From: Planctomycetota bacterium
GTDB lineage: Bacteria; Planctomycetota; UBA1135
Direction of reading: 5' to 3'
Assembly: GCA_008501825.1 (NCBI GenBank)
Contig: QQUA01000022.1
Span: 1 to 64,000, forward strand
DNA length: 64,000 bases
Position numbers and translations under genes: made by a program. Below the pieces are notes generated by a model. It did not search any database. It worked only from the letters and a program-made list of their open reading frames with translations, and was not told the origin of the DNA. Positions 32,384-40,986 of this stretch are shown piece by piece. Within the stretch, counting starts at the first letter, position 1, and each line of letters begins with the position of its first letter.

Positions 32384-35275
32384 ATGATGATTCCCTTCCT
32401 CATTGCCTCCTTCACCCTGCTTTGCTTGGGCTCGCCCTCGTCCATGGCATCTCCACAAACCCCGGAGGCCGTGGTTCAAGTGGACCTTCGAGTGGATCAA
32501 TATCAAATCAACTTCCAACGAAATGCGGAAAAAGGCTATCGCTTGGTCGATGTGGTCGGCTATCAAGTGAATGAAACCTTGCTCTATGCCACGGTATGGA
32601 AGAAAGGGAGAGATGTCCCCTGGCAAGCCCAGCATTCAGTCTCGCTCTCTCAATTCCAAACCACCTACGATCGATGGAAATCACAAGGCTACCGACTCAC
32701 CTGCCTCAATGGCTATTCCTATCGCGGAAACACCTATTTTGCCATGATTTGGGAAAAGCGAAGCGGACCAGAATGGATATCCAATGCGGCTGTGTCCGCA
32801 CAGGACTATCAGAATCAATTTCTACAAATGACAAAGCTCGGATACCGGCTCACCCATCTAAACGCTTATCTTCTCCATGGCAAGCTGCATTACGCAGTTC
32901 TTTGGGAGAAGTCCCCGGCGTCGTGGATATCTCAGCATTCCCTTTCCACGGAAGCCATCCAGCTCAATAACGTAAAGAACTATCAAAAAGGTTATCGGAT
33001 GACCGACATCTGCTCTTTTCCCAATGGCCGGCAAGTTTCCTATGGCGGCATTTGGGCCAAGACTGGAGGGCGAAGCCGGGTGATGCGCCATGGAAGGGCC
33101 AAAAACCTCTTCCTTCATGACGTCACCAGCCTTGCCAAAAGAGGATTTTCTCTACGCCACATTTCCGTAGTCAGTTATCCCAAGCTCTTATTCTCCGGAA
33201 TCTGGGAATCGACCGAAGCCGATCAAGCTAGTCCGATCCTAGCCAACATCTCCAGAAACTCCCCTTATTTTTATTTGGGTCATCCTAACGGAAGGATGTA
33301 TCTGTTCCGCATCAACGAGGACATAGAATTTGAAGCCAGCGGAGTCGTGGGTAGCTTCGATAAAAAAGACGGCATGACGGTTGGGGATATCGATGGCGAC
33401 GGCAAGGATGAAGTCATTATTGCAGAGGATAGTAGTGGTGTGGTCCAAGTTTTCGAGGTCGCCTTTCACCATCAATATTTCCGAGAACTGGTCTTTACCG
33501 AGGCCATGCAATTTCGGTTTACTCCCAAGGGAAAGGCTGGCACCTTCGACAAGGGGGACCGCCTTGCCACCGGGGATTTCGACGGAGACGGCACCGACGA
33601 ACTCTTCATTGCGGAAGATTCCAACGGCTGGATAGACATTTGGCGATTAAATTCCAAGACTCTGCTGACTTCTCTCCCGCCAAGTGGTCAAGCGGGTACG
33701 TTCAGCGACCGGGACGGCATGACGGTCGGCGACATAAACGGAGACGGCAAGGATGAGTTATTAGTGGCCGAAGACCATGGCAGTGGCGGAGGATGGATCG
33801 ACGTTTACCGTCCTCCTTTTCACTACCATCCGCCAAATCTGAAACCAAGTTTTTCCACAAAACCAGGCAATCCCAACGGCGCCGGATACTTTTCCAAAAA
33901 CGACCTATTCTCCATCGGTAGCCTCGACGGGAATCAGCAAGAGGCGGTTTTCATTTGCGATCGAAACAACTTCCGCGTGGATTTCTGGCGCCTCCGGGAG
34001 ATGAAGGCCTCGTCGGCAATTGCCAGCGTCACTCGACCGATCGACCATCGCGCCGTATTCCTCGGATCAAAAACAATCCGGTGGCCATTCAAGGATTATT
34101 CCTCAAACCGAGCTTGCGGCTTGCTCCGCGGTCTCGAAAGACCCATGATCCGGCCGTTCGCCGTCGGGCAGCCGGCTGCTCGCCCACCGAGGGATCCATT
34201 TGCCGATGATGTTCCTACTCAATTCCGAAATCTGAACTACGTAGCCCAACACGTCGGATACCACTATGGAAAAGATTTGGCCAAGAAGGTCATCAAAAAG
34301 GGCATCGGGCACCACCGCCAATTCATCGCTCGAGTCAATGCCGCCGATGGAACACCCTTCTTCGTTTTGGGGAGAAATGGAAACAATACGACAGGATCCC
34401 CCTGGACAACGGACGGGGAGCTGCATATAGCCAGATTGCGATCACGCCCTACCAACGGTGAAATCCTCGGTACCAATCGCCAAGCGACAGGCACGCCCAT
34501 TCCGGTGGAAGATCGCATGGTCAAGTTGATCCGAACCGGAGCCGAGCATCCTGGGATATGGGATGAATTCGGTAACTTATTGACCCAAAACTCAAATTGG
34601 CCGGCCTATCGCCACCCTGGTGGCGCGCAGATGTACGACAACATCCTCGTCGTGGCTCTTGAAAACCGAGCCAGTAAGAGTCTTCCTCATGGCGCACTGC
34701 TGTTTGCGGATTTTTCCGATCCGACGAACCCCAAACCGATTTGCACTTTCCCCTTTTCTTCGGAAAGCTGGGTTGGAATTTTTAAATGGGATGGAAGATA
34801 TTTCATTGCCTCGGGCAATGCCGGCCGCACAGGCAAAGAGAAGGGAATTTCTTTCTTCAGAATCGAAGGTGACATTCGGAATCCGACTGGGTTGACCTAC
34901 GTCGATACATGGACCAAGGATCGAGACGGTGGAATATTCACGGACTTCCAAAACGGAAACTTCGTCAAAGATACCTCGGGGCGGCTATTTCTCATTACCA
35001 CTAGAGGCACTTATTGGAATCCGCGAACCAGCGATAACAAGGGCTATCTGTATGAAGTCTGCCGAGACCCCAAAGGACTTTTTCATCTCAACTTGTTCCA
35101 GGAGCGGAAATTCGCCAAGGGTTCGGGAGGAGAAAATGCCAATTTCGGGGCTTCAGGCAATGTTTACGTAAGCCCGGACCACAAACTCATTCTCTACAGC
35201 TCGGAATACTCCAGTTCCGGCCCTCGAATTGAAGGCTTTCAGTCCACCCGCTGCGGAGAATTCACCACCCCCTGA
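32384..35275 (+). CDS. Secreted protein with BTRD-type repeats and FG-GAP/VCBS repeats
   Basis: 963 residues with a signal peptide (MIPFLIASFTLLCLGSPSSMAS). Residues about 30-285 hold four to five repeats of the pattern 'GYRLxxVxxYxxxxxxYAxxWEK', as in bacterial tandem repeat domain 1 (PF17660, known from polyglycine hydrolases and bacterial lactamase-like proteins): KGYRLVDVVGY, QGYRLTCLNGY, LGYRLTHLNAY, KGYRMTDICSF. Residues about 295-520 have at least three FG-GAP calcium repeats (VGDIDGDGKDEVIIAED, TGDFDGDGTDELFIAED, VGDINGDGKDELLVAED). The last ~400 residues look beta-rich and are unrecognised. No catalytic motif is seen. GC is lower than average for the window. Confidence 0.75.
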   Translation: MMIPFLIASFTLLCLGSPSSMASPQTPEAVVQVDLRVDQYQINFQRNAEKGYRLVDVVGYQVNETLLYATVWKKGRDVPWQAQHSVSLSQFQTTYDRWKSQGYRLTCLNGYSYRGNTYFAMIWEKRSGPEWISNAAVSAQDYQNQFLQMTKLGYRLTHLNAYLLHGKLHYAVLWEKSPASWISQHSLSTEAIQLNNVKNYQKGYRMTDICSFPNGRQVSYGGIWAKTGGRSRVMRHGRAKNLFLHDVTSLAKRGFSLRHISVVSYPKLLFSGIWESTEADQASPILANISRNSPYFYLGHPNGRMYLFRINEDIEFEASGVVGSFDKKDGMTVGDIDGDGKDEVIIAEDSSGVVQVFEVAFHHQYFRELVFTEAMQFRFTPKGKAGTFDKGDRLATGDFDGDGTDELFIAEDSNGWIDIWRLNSKTLLTSLPPSGQAGTFSDRDGMTVGDINGDGKDELLVAEDHGSGGGWIDVYRPPFHYHPPNLKPSFSTKPGNPNGAGYFSKNDLFSIGSLDGNQQEAVFICDRNNFRVDFWRLREMKASSAIASVTRPIDHRAVFLGSKTIRWPFKDYSSNRACGLLRGLERPMIRPFAVGQPAARPPRDPFADDVPTQFRNLNYVAQHVGYHYGKDLAKKVIKKGIGHHRQFIARVNAADGTPFFVLGRNGNNTTGSPWTTDGELHIARLRSRPTNGEILGTNRQATGTPIPVEDRMVKLIRTGAEHPGIWDEFGNLLTQNSNWPAYRHPGGAQMYDNILVVALENRASKSLPHGALLFADFSDPTNPKPICTFPFSSESWVGIFKWDGRYFIASGNAGRTGKEKGISFFRIEGDIRNPTGLTYVDTWTKDRDGGIFTDFQNGNFVKDTSGRLFLITTRGTYWNPRTSDNKGYLYEVCRDPKGLFHLNLFQERKFAKGSGGENANFGASGNVYVSPDHKLILYSSEYSSSGPRIEGFQSTRCGEFTTP

Positions 35276-35305
35276 GCCATTTCCTTCTGATTTCAAACCA
35301 AGTTT

Positions 35306-35333
35306 CCGCCGCCGAGTGACTCCTCGGCGGCGG
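35306..35333. terminator. Bidirectional terminator
   Basis: A perfect 11-bp stem CCGCCGCCGAG (35306-35316) / CTCGGCGGCGG (35323-35333) with a 6-base loop lies between the convergent FG-GAP and SDR genes. ATTTCC follows on plus and AAACTTGG on minus, so the T-tract is short. Confidence 0.65.
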
Positions 35334-35351
35334 ATTTCCTGTTTGCGCGCC

Positions 35352-36146
35352 TTAAATCGAATTCAAGCGCCCGCCATCCACCGGCAAGCTGACCCCGCGG
35401 ATATAAGCGGCCGCCGGCGAAGCCAAAAAGGCCACGGCGGCCCCCAGCTCTTCCGGAAGTCCCAAACGCTTTTCCGGCACGGTCGAAAGCCAACCTTGCT
35501 CCACGGCTTCCGGTTCGATCTCGCGCTGGGAAGCCATCTGCTGCTTCAAAGATTCCAGCCGCTCAGTGGCGGTAAAGCCGGGCAACACGTTGTTGATCGT
35601 CACTCCCGCCGGCAGCTCCTTGGACAGGGTTTTGGCCCAGGAAGCCATGGCGCCGCGCACCGTGTTGCTGACCCCCAATCCCGGGATCGGTTCTTTCACC
35701 GAAGTGGAAATGATGTTGATGATGCGGCCATAGCCTTGTTCTTGCATTCCCGGCAACAAAGCCCGCACCAAAAAATGCGAGGCGAACAAATGGCGCCGCA
35801 AAGCCTTCAGGAAATCGCCGGCTTCCGCCGCCAGCAGCGGTCCCGAAGGCGGGCCACCACTGTTGTTGATCAGGATGTGAATCGGGCCGTGGTCGGTTAA
35901 TAGACAATCGACCGCTTTGGCCAGGCTCTCTTCTTCTTCGAGATCCACGGCCAGGGCTCGAACCTGGGGCGAACCTGCAGCGCTCATCTCTTTGAGCAAG
36001 GAATCCAGCCGCCCCCGATTTCGGGCCAGAACGGTCAGCTCCGCCCCCATCGAAGCCATGGCCAGGGCGGCGGCCCGGCCTATGCCGGAACTGGCTCCAC
36101 AAACCAGGGCATGGCGCCCCCCTAGATCCAACAAGCGCCGACTCAT
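35352..36146 (-). CDS. Short-chain dehydrogenase/reductase (SDR)
   Basis: 264 residues. Cofactor motif VCGASSGIGRAAALAMASMGAEL, NNSGG (NNAG equivalent) near residue 92, catalytic Ser in IINIISTSVKEPIPGLGVSN, but the expected Tyr-x-x-x-Lys is displaced: the segment reads SNTVRGAMASWAKTL, with no Tyr before the Lys-type helix. This variant occurs in a known SDR subgroup (3-oxoacyl-ACP-reductase-like), but activity may be altered. C-terminal PVDGGRLNSI is typical. Its ATG overlaps the TDO stop (ATGA), so it is translationally coupled to tryptophan 2,3-dioxygenase and may act in the same pathway. Confidence 0.82.
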   Translation of the reverse strand: MSRRLLDLGGRHALVCGASSGIGRAAALAMASMGAELTVLARNRGRLDSLLKEMSAAGSPQVRALAVDLEEEESLAKAVDCLLTDHGPIHILINNSGGPPSGPLLAAEAGDFLKALRRHLFASHFLVRALLPGMQEQGYGRIINIISTSVKEPIPGLGVSNTVRGAMASWAKTLSKELPAGVTINNVLPGFTATERLESLKQQMASQREIEPEAVEQGWLSTVPEKRLGLPEELGAAVAFLASPAAAYIRGVSLPVDGGRLNSI

Positions 36147-36997
36147 GGCTTCCCTCCCATTTCTTGCCAGATGGCGTTTCGAACTTCCCAGAGCTCCGGA
36201 AAAAACCGGTAAGGAAGTCGAGACTCCAGGAATTCCCGGCCGGAACTACCTCCGGTTCCGACCTGGCCACCGATGGTACGAGAAACCATCAGGACGTGAG
36301 TGGCCCGCCATTGGCTGAACAGGGTGTCGAAATCCAACAAAGCTTCGAACAACAGCACCAGGTGAAAATCGTCTTCGGGTTTCAAATACACGTCCCGCAA
36401 CACGTTGACCAGCTCGGGATCGATTTCATAAGGCTTTTCCACGTCTCTCGCCAAAACGGCTTCCGGCACCGGAATCCCCCAACGGTGCAAACAAGCCAGG
36501 AATTCGTCATAAACCGAAGGTTCGCCGAGCCGCTTCAGCAGCCGCTCCATGGCAAAGTCGTTCCCTTCGAAAAACTTCAGGAAAAAACGATCCCGCAAAC
36601 CATAGGCGAATTCCACTTCCCGAAACTGTACCGATTGAAAGCCACTGGCCGGAAACAACTTATCCCTGAACCCGGCGAATTCCACCGGAGTCAGAGTGTG
36701 CAGCAGTTGGATCTGCTGAGCCAAACATTGGAAAATGGCGTTGATCCGCTTAATGACCTTCAACGATTTGCTTGCACTGCCGGATCGCAAATGCTGCACC
36801 AGCAAATCGGTCTCGTGCAAAGCTTCTTTAAACCAAAGCTCGAAACTCTGGTGGATCACGATAAAGAACATCTCGTCGTGATGTGGAGGATCCGACACCA
36901 CCCTTTGAAGCCCTAAAAGCTCCGGCACGCGCAGGTAAGAGTTGTAGTTGAGCTCCTGGAGAATAAGCCCGGAGTAGTCCTTTTCTGCTTGGTTCAT
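36143..36997 (-). CDS. kynA: Tryptophan 2,3-dioxygenase
   Basis: 284 residues, the length of bacterial TDO. Signatures: YNSYLRVPELLGLQ, HHDEMFFIVIHQSFELWFKEALHE (substrate and haem pocket), a central RINAIFQCLAQQIQLLHTLTPVEFAGFRD, then SQWRATHVLMVSRTIGGQVGTGGSSGREFL with the haem-ligand His and the GTGGSSG substrate loop. It opens the indole ring of L-tryptophan to N-formylkynurenine, the substrate of the KynB at 14515-15201. Kynureninase and kynurenine 3-monooxygenase are not in the window. Coupled to an SDR gene; divergent from the EVE gene only 23 bp away. Confidence 0.95.
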   Translation of the reverse strand: MNQAEKDYSGLILQELNYNSYLRVPELLGLQRVVSDPPHHDEMFFIVIHQSFELWFKEALHETDLLVQHLRSGSASKSLKVIKRINAIFQCLAQQIQLLHTLTPVEFAGFRDKLFPASGFQSVQFREVEFAYGLRDRFFLKFFEGNDFAMERLLKRLGEPSVYDEFLACLHRWGIPVPEAVLARDVEKPYEIDPELVNVLRDVYLKPEDDFHLVLLFEALLDFDTLFSQWRATHVLMVSRTIGGQVGTGGSSGREFLESRLPYRFFPELWEVRNAIWQEMGGKP

Positions 36998-37020
36998 GGC
37001 GAGAAGGATACAATCTCGCC

Positions 37021-37431
37021 ATGGCCTACTGGCTGGTGAAAGAAGAACCGGACAAATACCCCTTCTCCCGTTTCTGCAAAGACGGGAAAACCGACTGGAC
37101 GGGGGTTCGGAATTACCAGGCTCGGAATCATTTGCGAGCCATGGCGGTGGGCGACAGGGTGGTCTATTACCACACTGGCAAAGAGCGTCAAGCGGTGGGC
37201 CTGGCTGAGGTTCGGCGAGCTGCTTTTCCCGATCCGACGGCGGAGAAGGGGGATTGGTCAGCAGTCGAATTGGTGGCCGGAGAGGCCTTGGCCCGGCCGG
37301 TTCCCCTGGCCGAAATCAAAGCGGATTCCGTCCTCAGCGGCACGGCTTTGGTGCGCCAGGGCAGGCTGTCGGTGGTGCCCTTGTTGAAAAAAGAATTCGA
37401 TCGCCTGCTGAAGTTGGCCGGTCAAGGATGA
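37021..37431 (+). CDS. EVE domain protein
   Basis: 136 residues. The N-terminal AYWLVKEEPDKYPFSRF, then TDWTGVRNYQARNHLRAMAVGDRVVYYHTGKERQAVGLAEV and DPTAEKGDWSAVELV are characteristic of the EVE/PUA-like fold (THYN1 family), which binds modified bases in DNA or RNA. Its stop overlaps the start of the RlmI-like methyltransferase gene (ATGA), and that protein starts with a PUA domain, so an RNA-modification setting is likely. The start is at the first ATG, 23 bp from the divergent kynA. Confidence 0.9.
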   Translation: MAYWLVKEEPDKYPFSRFCKDGKTDWTGVRNYQARNHLRAMAVGDRVVYYHTGKERQAVGLAEVRRAAFPDPTAEKGDWSAVELVAGEALARPVPLAEIKADSVLSGTALVRQGRLSVVPLLKKEFDRLLKLAGQG

Positions 37432-38624
37432 AAACTCTCCGTCAAAGCTTGGCCGCTCCTCGCCGGGACGCCTGGGTTCGTCTGGGCGGCTGGCCCAAAG
37501 GGCCGCGGATTTTGCGGCACCAAATTAAGGAAACGGCAGCCAGTCTGGCTCCTGGCGATCAGGTCGCGGTCTTGGACCGGAACGGTGAACACTGGGGATG
37601 GGGCCTGTATCACCCCGAAAGCCGGATTCGGGTCCGCATGCTTCGACAGGGCAAGGAACCGGCAAACCCGGATTGGCTGAGAGAGCGAGCACAAGCGGCG
37701 ATTCGGCGCCGAGCGGAGAACCCGGAAGTGGATCTTCAAGCCGACGCCTTTCGGGTTCTTCACGCCGAGGGCGACGACTTCTCCGGATTGGTGGTGGATC
37801 GCTTAGGTGAAATTCTGAGCGCGGAAATATTTACTTCCAGCGCAGCCGCGGTGTTTCAAGACATCCTGCCCACCCTGCATCAAGAGCTGGGTACCCGAGA
37901 ACATCGCCTAATGTTCGACACTGAAAGCGCTCGGGCGGAAAAAGAAAAAGCATTTTCCATTCACTCTCCCGGCTGCCCGCCGAAGTGCCAGCTCCAAGAA
38001 CACGGCCTTCGCTACGAAGTGACTTTCGCCGGTTCTCACAAAACCGGCTTTTTCTGCGACCAGCGCGACAACCGCCGCCGATTCGCCACTTTGGCGGAAG
38101 GTCGCAGCGTCCTTGACGTCTGTTGTTACAGCGGTGGCTTCGCTTTAAACGCCGCTCGAGCCGGAGCTCGAGAAGTCTTGGCCCTGGATCTGGATGAAAA
38201 GGCCTTGGCTCAAGCGAAACGAAACGGCAACCTAAATCAGTTGCGCAACCTGCGCTGGGTCCACGCGGATGCTTTTTCCTATTTACGGACCTTAACCCGC
38301 AATGAACGGCAATATGAAGTGGTCATGCTGGACCCGCCGAAATTCATCCACAGTCCGAAAGAGAATGAAGAAGGGATCGCCCGCTATCACGACTTGAACA
38401 AACTCGCTTTGCAAGTCGTGGCTCCGGGAGGATGGTTGGTAAGTTGCTCTTGTTCCGGCTTGCTTCCCTTGCAGGAATTTCGACACACCATTCGTCGCGC
38501 CGCCCGCAGCTTGGGGCGTACGGTGCGGGTAGAAAAGGTGACCGGCGCTCCCCCGGATCACCCGATCCGGTTGGACTTTCCAGAGGGGGAATACCTGAAG
38601 GCTCTCTGGATGCGAGTGGATTGA
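37428..38624 (+). CDS. RlmI-like 23S rRNA m5C methyltransferase (PUA + class I MTase)
   Basis: 398 residues from the ATG at 37428, which overlaps the EVE gene stop. N-terminal PUA domain (about 20-80, GDQVAVLDRNGEHWGWGLYHPES), linking domain with LVVDRLGEILSAEIFT, then the Rossmann MTase: KTGFFCDQRDNRR, VLDVCCYSGGFALNAARAGAREVLALDLDEKAL, VMLDPPKFIHS and LVSCSCS. These are the RlmI/RlmK-type signatures, with DPPKF as motif IV and the Cys-rich motif VI carrying the nucleophile. It should methylate a cytosine of 23S rRNA. Confidence 0.88.
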   Translation: MKTLRQSLAAPRRDAWVRLGGWPKGPRILRHQIKETAASLAPGDQVAVLDRNGEHWGWGLYHPESRIRVRMLRQGKEPANPDWLRERAQAAIRRRAENPEVDLQADAFRVLHAEGDDFSGLVVDRLGEILSAEIFTSSAAAVFQDILPTLHQELGTREHRLMFDTESARAEKEKAFSIHSPGCPPKCQLQEHGLRYEVTFAGSHKTGFFCDQRDNRRRFATLAEGRSVLDVCCYSGGFALNAARAGAREVLALDLDEKALAQAKRNGNLNQLRNLRWVHADAFSYLRTLTRNERQYEVVMLDPPKFIHSPKENEEGIARYHDLNKLALQVVAPGGWLVSCSCSGLLPLQEFRHTIRRAARSLGRTVRVEKVTGAPPDHPIRLDFPEGEYLKALWMRVD

Positions 38625-38640
38625 TTTTCGCCGACCGAGA

Positions 38641-39456
38641 CTAGGCCTTCCAATCCATGAGCAAGTGCTCGAATCCGGCGTAGGAAACCGTATCTCGCAC
38701 CCTAAAGCCCAATCGATGGGCGACCTGAAGGCTCGGTCGATTCACCGGACGAATCAAACATAAAACTCGATCCAGGCCGAGAACATCCCGGCCCCAATGG
38801 CAACAAGCTCGCGCGGCTTCGGTGGCGAAGCCCTGGCCCCAGGCCGATCGGCAGAGGATATAGCCCAAGGCCGGCCACTCGTATCCGGCTTCCATTAGCG
38901 GTAACAACCCAGCCTGCCCCAAGGGAGCGCCGTCTTGGCGGTTTCTCAGCAGCCAGAATCCATAGCCATAGGTCCGGTAACGCTGGCACTGTTTGCTGAT
39001 CCAACCGTCCCATTCGGCCGGTGGATAAACTTGCGGGTAGAAACGCATGACCTCTGGGTGGCCGAGCATGCGCCCCATGACCCCCTGGTCCTCCGGTTCA
39101 AAAGGAGAAAAATCCAAGCGCTCGGATCGGGGAACGCGGCGTTTCCGCACCGCCTCCTTGGCAGCGAAACCAAATCGATAGATCCCGGAAGATGCAAAGA
39201 AACGAAAGGGATAAAAATCGAGAGCCCGAAGTTTGACGCTCAAAGAATCGTTGCAAGTTGGCAAATCTACCAGCAGTCGCTCGACTCCGCGGTCCAGCAG
39301 GCTCCGGCCGAGCAAGTGGGAAGGATCCTCACTTTGCCAAGAAGCCGTCGACTCCAGCCAGGATGCCAACACCTTGGCCTCCACCCGGCCGGTGGCGGTG
39401 TTCAATTCCTGCAAAGGCAGCGCCGATTCCATTTCGTTGCCCGGGCAAGTTCCCAT
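38641..39456 (-). CDS. GNAT family N-acetyltransferase (RimJ/RimL type) with extra N-terminal domain
   Basis: 271 residues (263 if started at 39432, MESALPL). The last ~170 residues form a RimJ/RimL-type acetyltransferase: LDFSPFEPEDQGVMGRMLGHPEVMRFY, GYGFWLLRNRQDGAPLGQAGLL, WPALGYILCRSAWGQGFATEAARACCHWG (acetyl-CoA loop) and NRPSLQVAHRLGFRVRDTVSY. The first ~90 residues look like a truncated second GNAT half (NDSLSVKLRALDFYPF resembles the 'N..a..fY...GF' end of a GNAT). Substrate unknown. Convergent with the rRNA methyltransferase gene. Confidence 0.82.
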   Translation of the reverse strand: MGTCPGNEMESALPLQELNTATGRVEAKVLASWLESTASWQSEDPSHLLGRSLLDRGVERLLVDLPTCNDSLSVKLRALDFYPFRFFASSGIYRFGFAAKEAVRKRRVPRSERLDFSPFEPEDQGVMGRMLGHPEVMRFYPQVYPPAEWDGWISKQCQRYRTYGYGFWLLRNRQDGAPLGQAGLLPLMEAGYEWPALGYILCRSAWGQGFATEAARACCHWGRDVLGLDRVLCLIRPVNRPSLQVAHRLGFRVRDTVSYAGFEHLLMDWKA

Positions 39457-39492
39457 GGAAGCTACCCTTGGTCCCTAGGATAAGATCCTCTC

Positions 39493-40986
39493 ATGTCGCC
39501 GTGGATCTGGCTCCTTCCCCTGCTTTCCCTCCTCCATCAAGCTCAGACTCCGGACCCGGCGAAACCTCCGAATTTCGTTTTCATCCTCGCCGACGATTTG
39601 GGCTGGGGAGACCTGGGTTGTTACGGCCACCCTTATCACCGCACCCCTGCGTTGGACGGATTAGCCGCGGAAGGCATGCGTTTCACTCAAGCCTATGCCA
39701 ATGCTCCCAATTGCGCGCCCTCGCGAGCCTGTTTGCAAACCGGTCTTTATGGCCCGCGACACGGCATCTACACCGTCGGCTCCTCCGCCCGGGGAAAATC
39801 GCAAAACCGCAGGTTGATTCCCACCCCGAATCGCACCGAACTGCCGGCCCAAGCCCTGACCATGGCGGAGTTTTTGGCCCGCCACGGTTACACCTGCGCT
39901 TCCATTGGAAAATGGCATTTAGGCCCGGATCCGAACCTACAGGGCTATCGACATTCGGTCGCCGGATATAAGGCCGGTCATCCTCCCAAAGGCTATTTTT
40001 CTCCTTACCACAATCCAAAGCTGGAAGACGGGCCGAAGGGGGAATACTTGACCGATCGCCTGGCCCAAGAAGCCATCGACTTTCTGGAGCAACAGCAGGA
40101 CAATCCCTTCTTCCTCTACCTACCGTTCTATTCGGTCCATACTCCCATTCAAGCCCCGAAGGACCGCAAGCAAAGCTATTTGGCTTTAGACCCCAAACCG
40201 GATCGTTTCCATCCGACTTATGCAGCCATGGTGAGTTCCCTGGATCAGGCCGTAGCCACGGTATTGAGCGGCTTGGATCGATTGGGGCTGCGGGAAAATA
40301 CCGTAGTTCTGTTTTTTTCCGACAATGGAGGCCACGGCAAATTCGCTCACCACGGACCACTTCGCGGTTCCAAGGGCATGCTTTATGAAGGCGGCCTGCG
40401 AGTTCCTTTTCTGATCCGGTGGCCCGGGGAGATCAAACCAGGAACCGTGTGCCATGAGCCGATTCTTGGAACCGATATGTTTCCGAGCTTGGCCGAACTG
40501 GCCGGAATCGCCAAGACCGATTGGCCGGCTTTGGATGGTCGCAGTTTGGTAAACCAATTTCGGCAAGATCCAGAAAGGCGGGCAATTCGCCCGTTGTTTT
40601 GGCACTTCCCGGCTTATTTGGAAGCCTATGCCGGCATGGACGGCTTTTGGCGCACCACGCCGGCAGCAGCCATTCGCAAAGGCCGGTGGAAACTGATCGA
40701 GTTCTTCGAAGATGGACGTTTGGAGTTATACGATTTGACCCGAGATCCGGGCGAGCAGCAAAATTTGGCCGCTCAAAACCCCGAACAAGTAGCCCAGTTG
40801 TTGCAGGAAATGCGGAAGTGGCGGGAAGCCACCGGAGCCCCGGTGCCGGCGGAAAGAAATCCGGATTACCGCGGCGAGGAAGAAGCTTCGGAGGGTTCCG
40901 CCCGCAAGGACTCCAACCGCCAAAGCAAGGCGCCGTCTTCCAGTTCCGCCGCCGGAGGTCCCAGCACCGCCTCCAAGAAAGGCTGA
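39493..40986 (+). CDS. Secreted type I sulfatase (arylsulfatase family)
   Basis: 497 residues with a signal peptide (SPWIWLLPLLSLLHQAQT). The alkaline-phosphatase-fold opening PNFVFILADDLGWGDLGCYGHP gives the metal aspartates; CAPSR at residues 74-78 is the formylglycine motif (Cys74 to FGly); IGKWHLG and FFSDNGGHGKFAHHGPLRGSKGMLYEGGLRVPF are further active-site segments. It should remove sulfate from polysaccharides or glycosaminoglycans in the periplasm after maturation by a formylglycine-generating enzyme, which is not in the window. The family normally ends near MRKWREATG; the last ~40 residues, Ser/Lys-rich, overlap the 3' end of the convergent membrane-protein gene by 121 bp. Confidence 0.92.
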   Translation: MSPWIWLLPLLSLLHQAQTPDPAKPPNFVFILADDLGWGDLGCYGHPYHRTPALDGLAAEGMRFTQAYANAPNCAPSRACLQTGLYGPRHGIYTVGSSARGKSQNRRLIPTPNRTELPAQALTMAEFLARHGYTCASIGKWHLGPDPNLQGYRHSVAGYKAGHPPKGYFSPYHNPKLEDGPKGEYLTDRLAQEAIDFLEQQQDNPFFLYLPFYSVHTPIQAPKDRKQSYLALDPKPDRFHPTYAAMVSSLDQAVATVLSGLDRLGLRENTVVLFFSDNGGHGKFAHHGPLRGSKGMLYEGGLRVPFLIRWPGEIKPGTVCHEPILGTDMFPSLAELAGIAKTDWPALDGRSLVNQFRQDPERRAIRPLFWHFPAYLEAYAGMDGFWRTTPAAAIRKGRWKLIEFFEDGRLELYDLTRDPGEQQNLAAQNPEQVAQLLQEMRKWREATGAPVPAERNPDYRGEEEASEGSARKDSNRQSKAPSSSSAAGGPSTASKKG

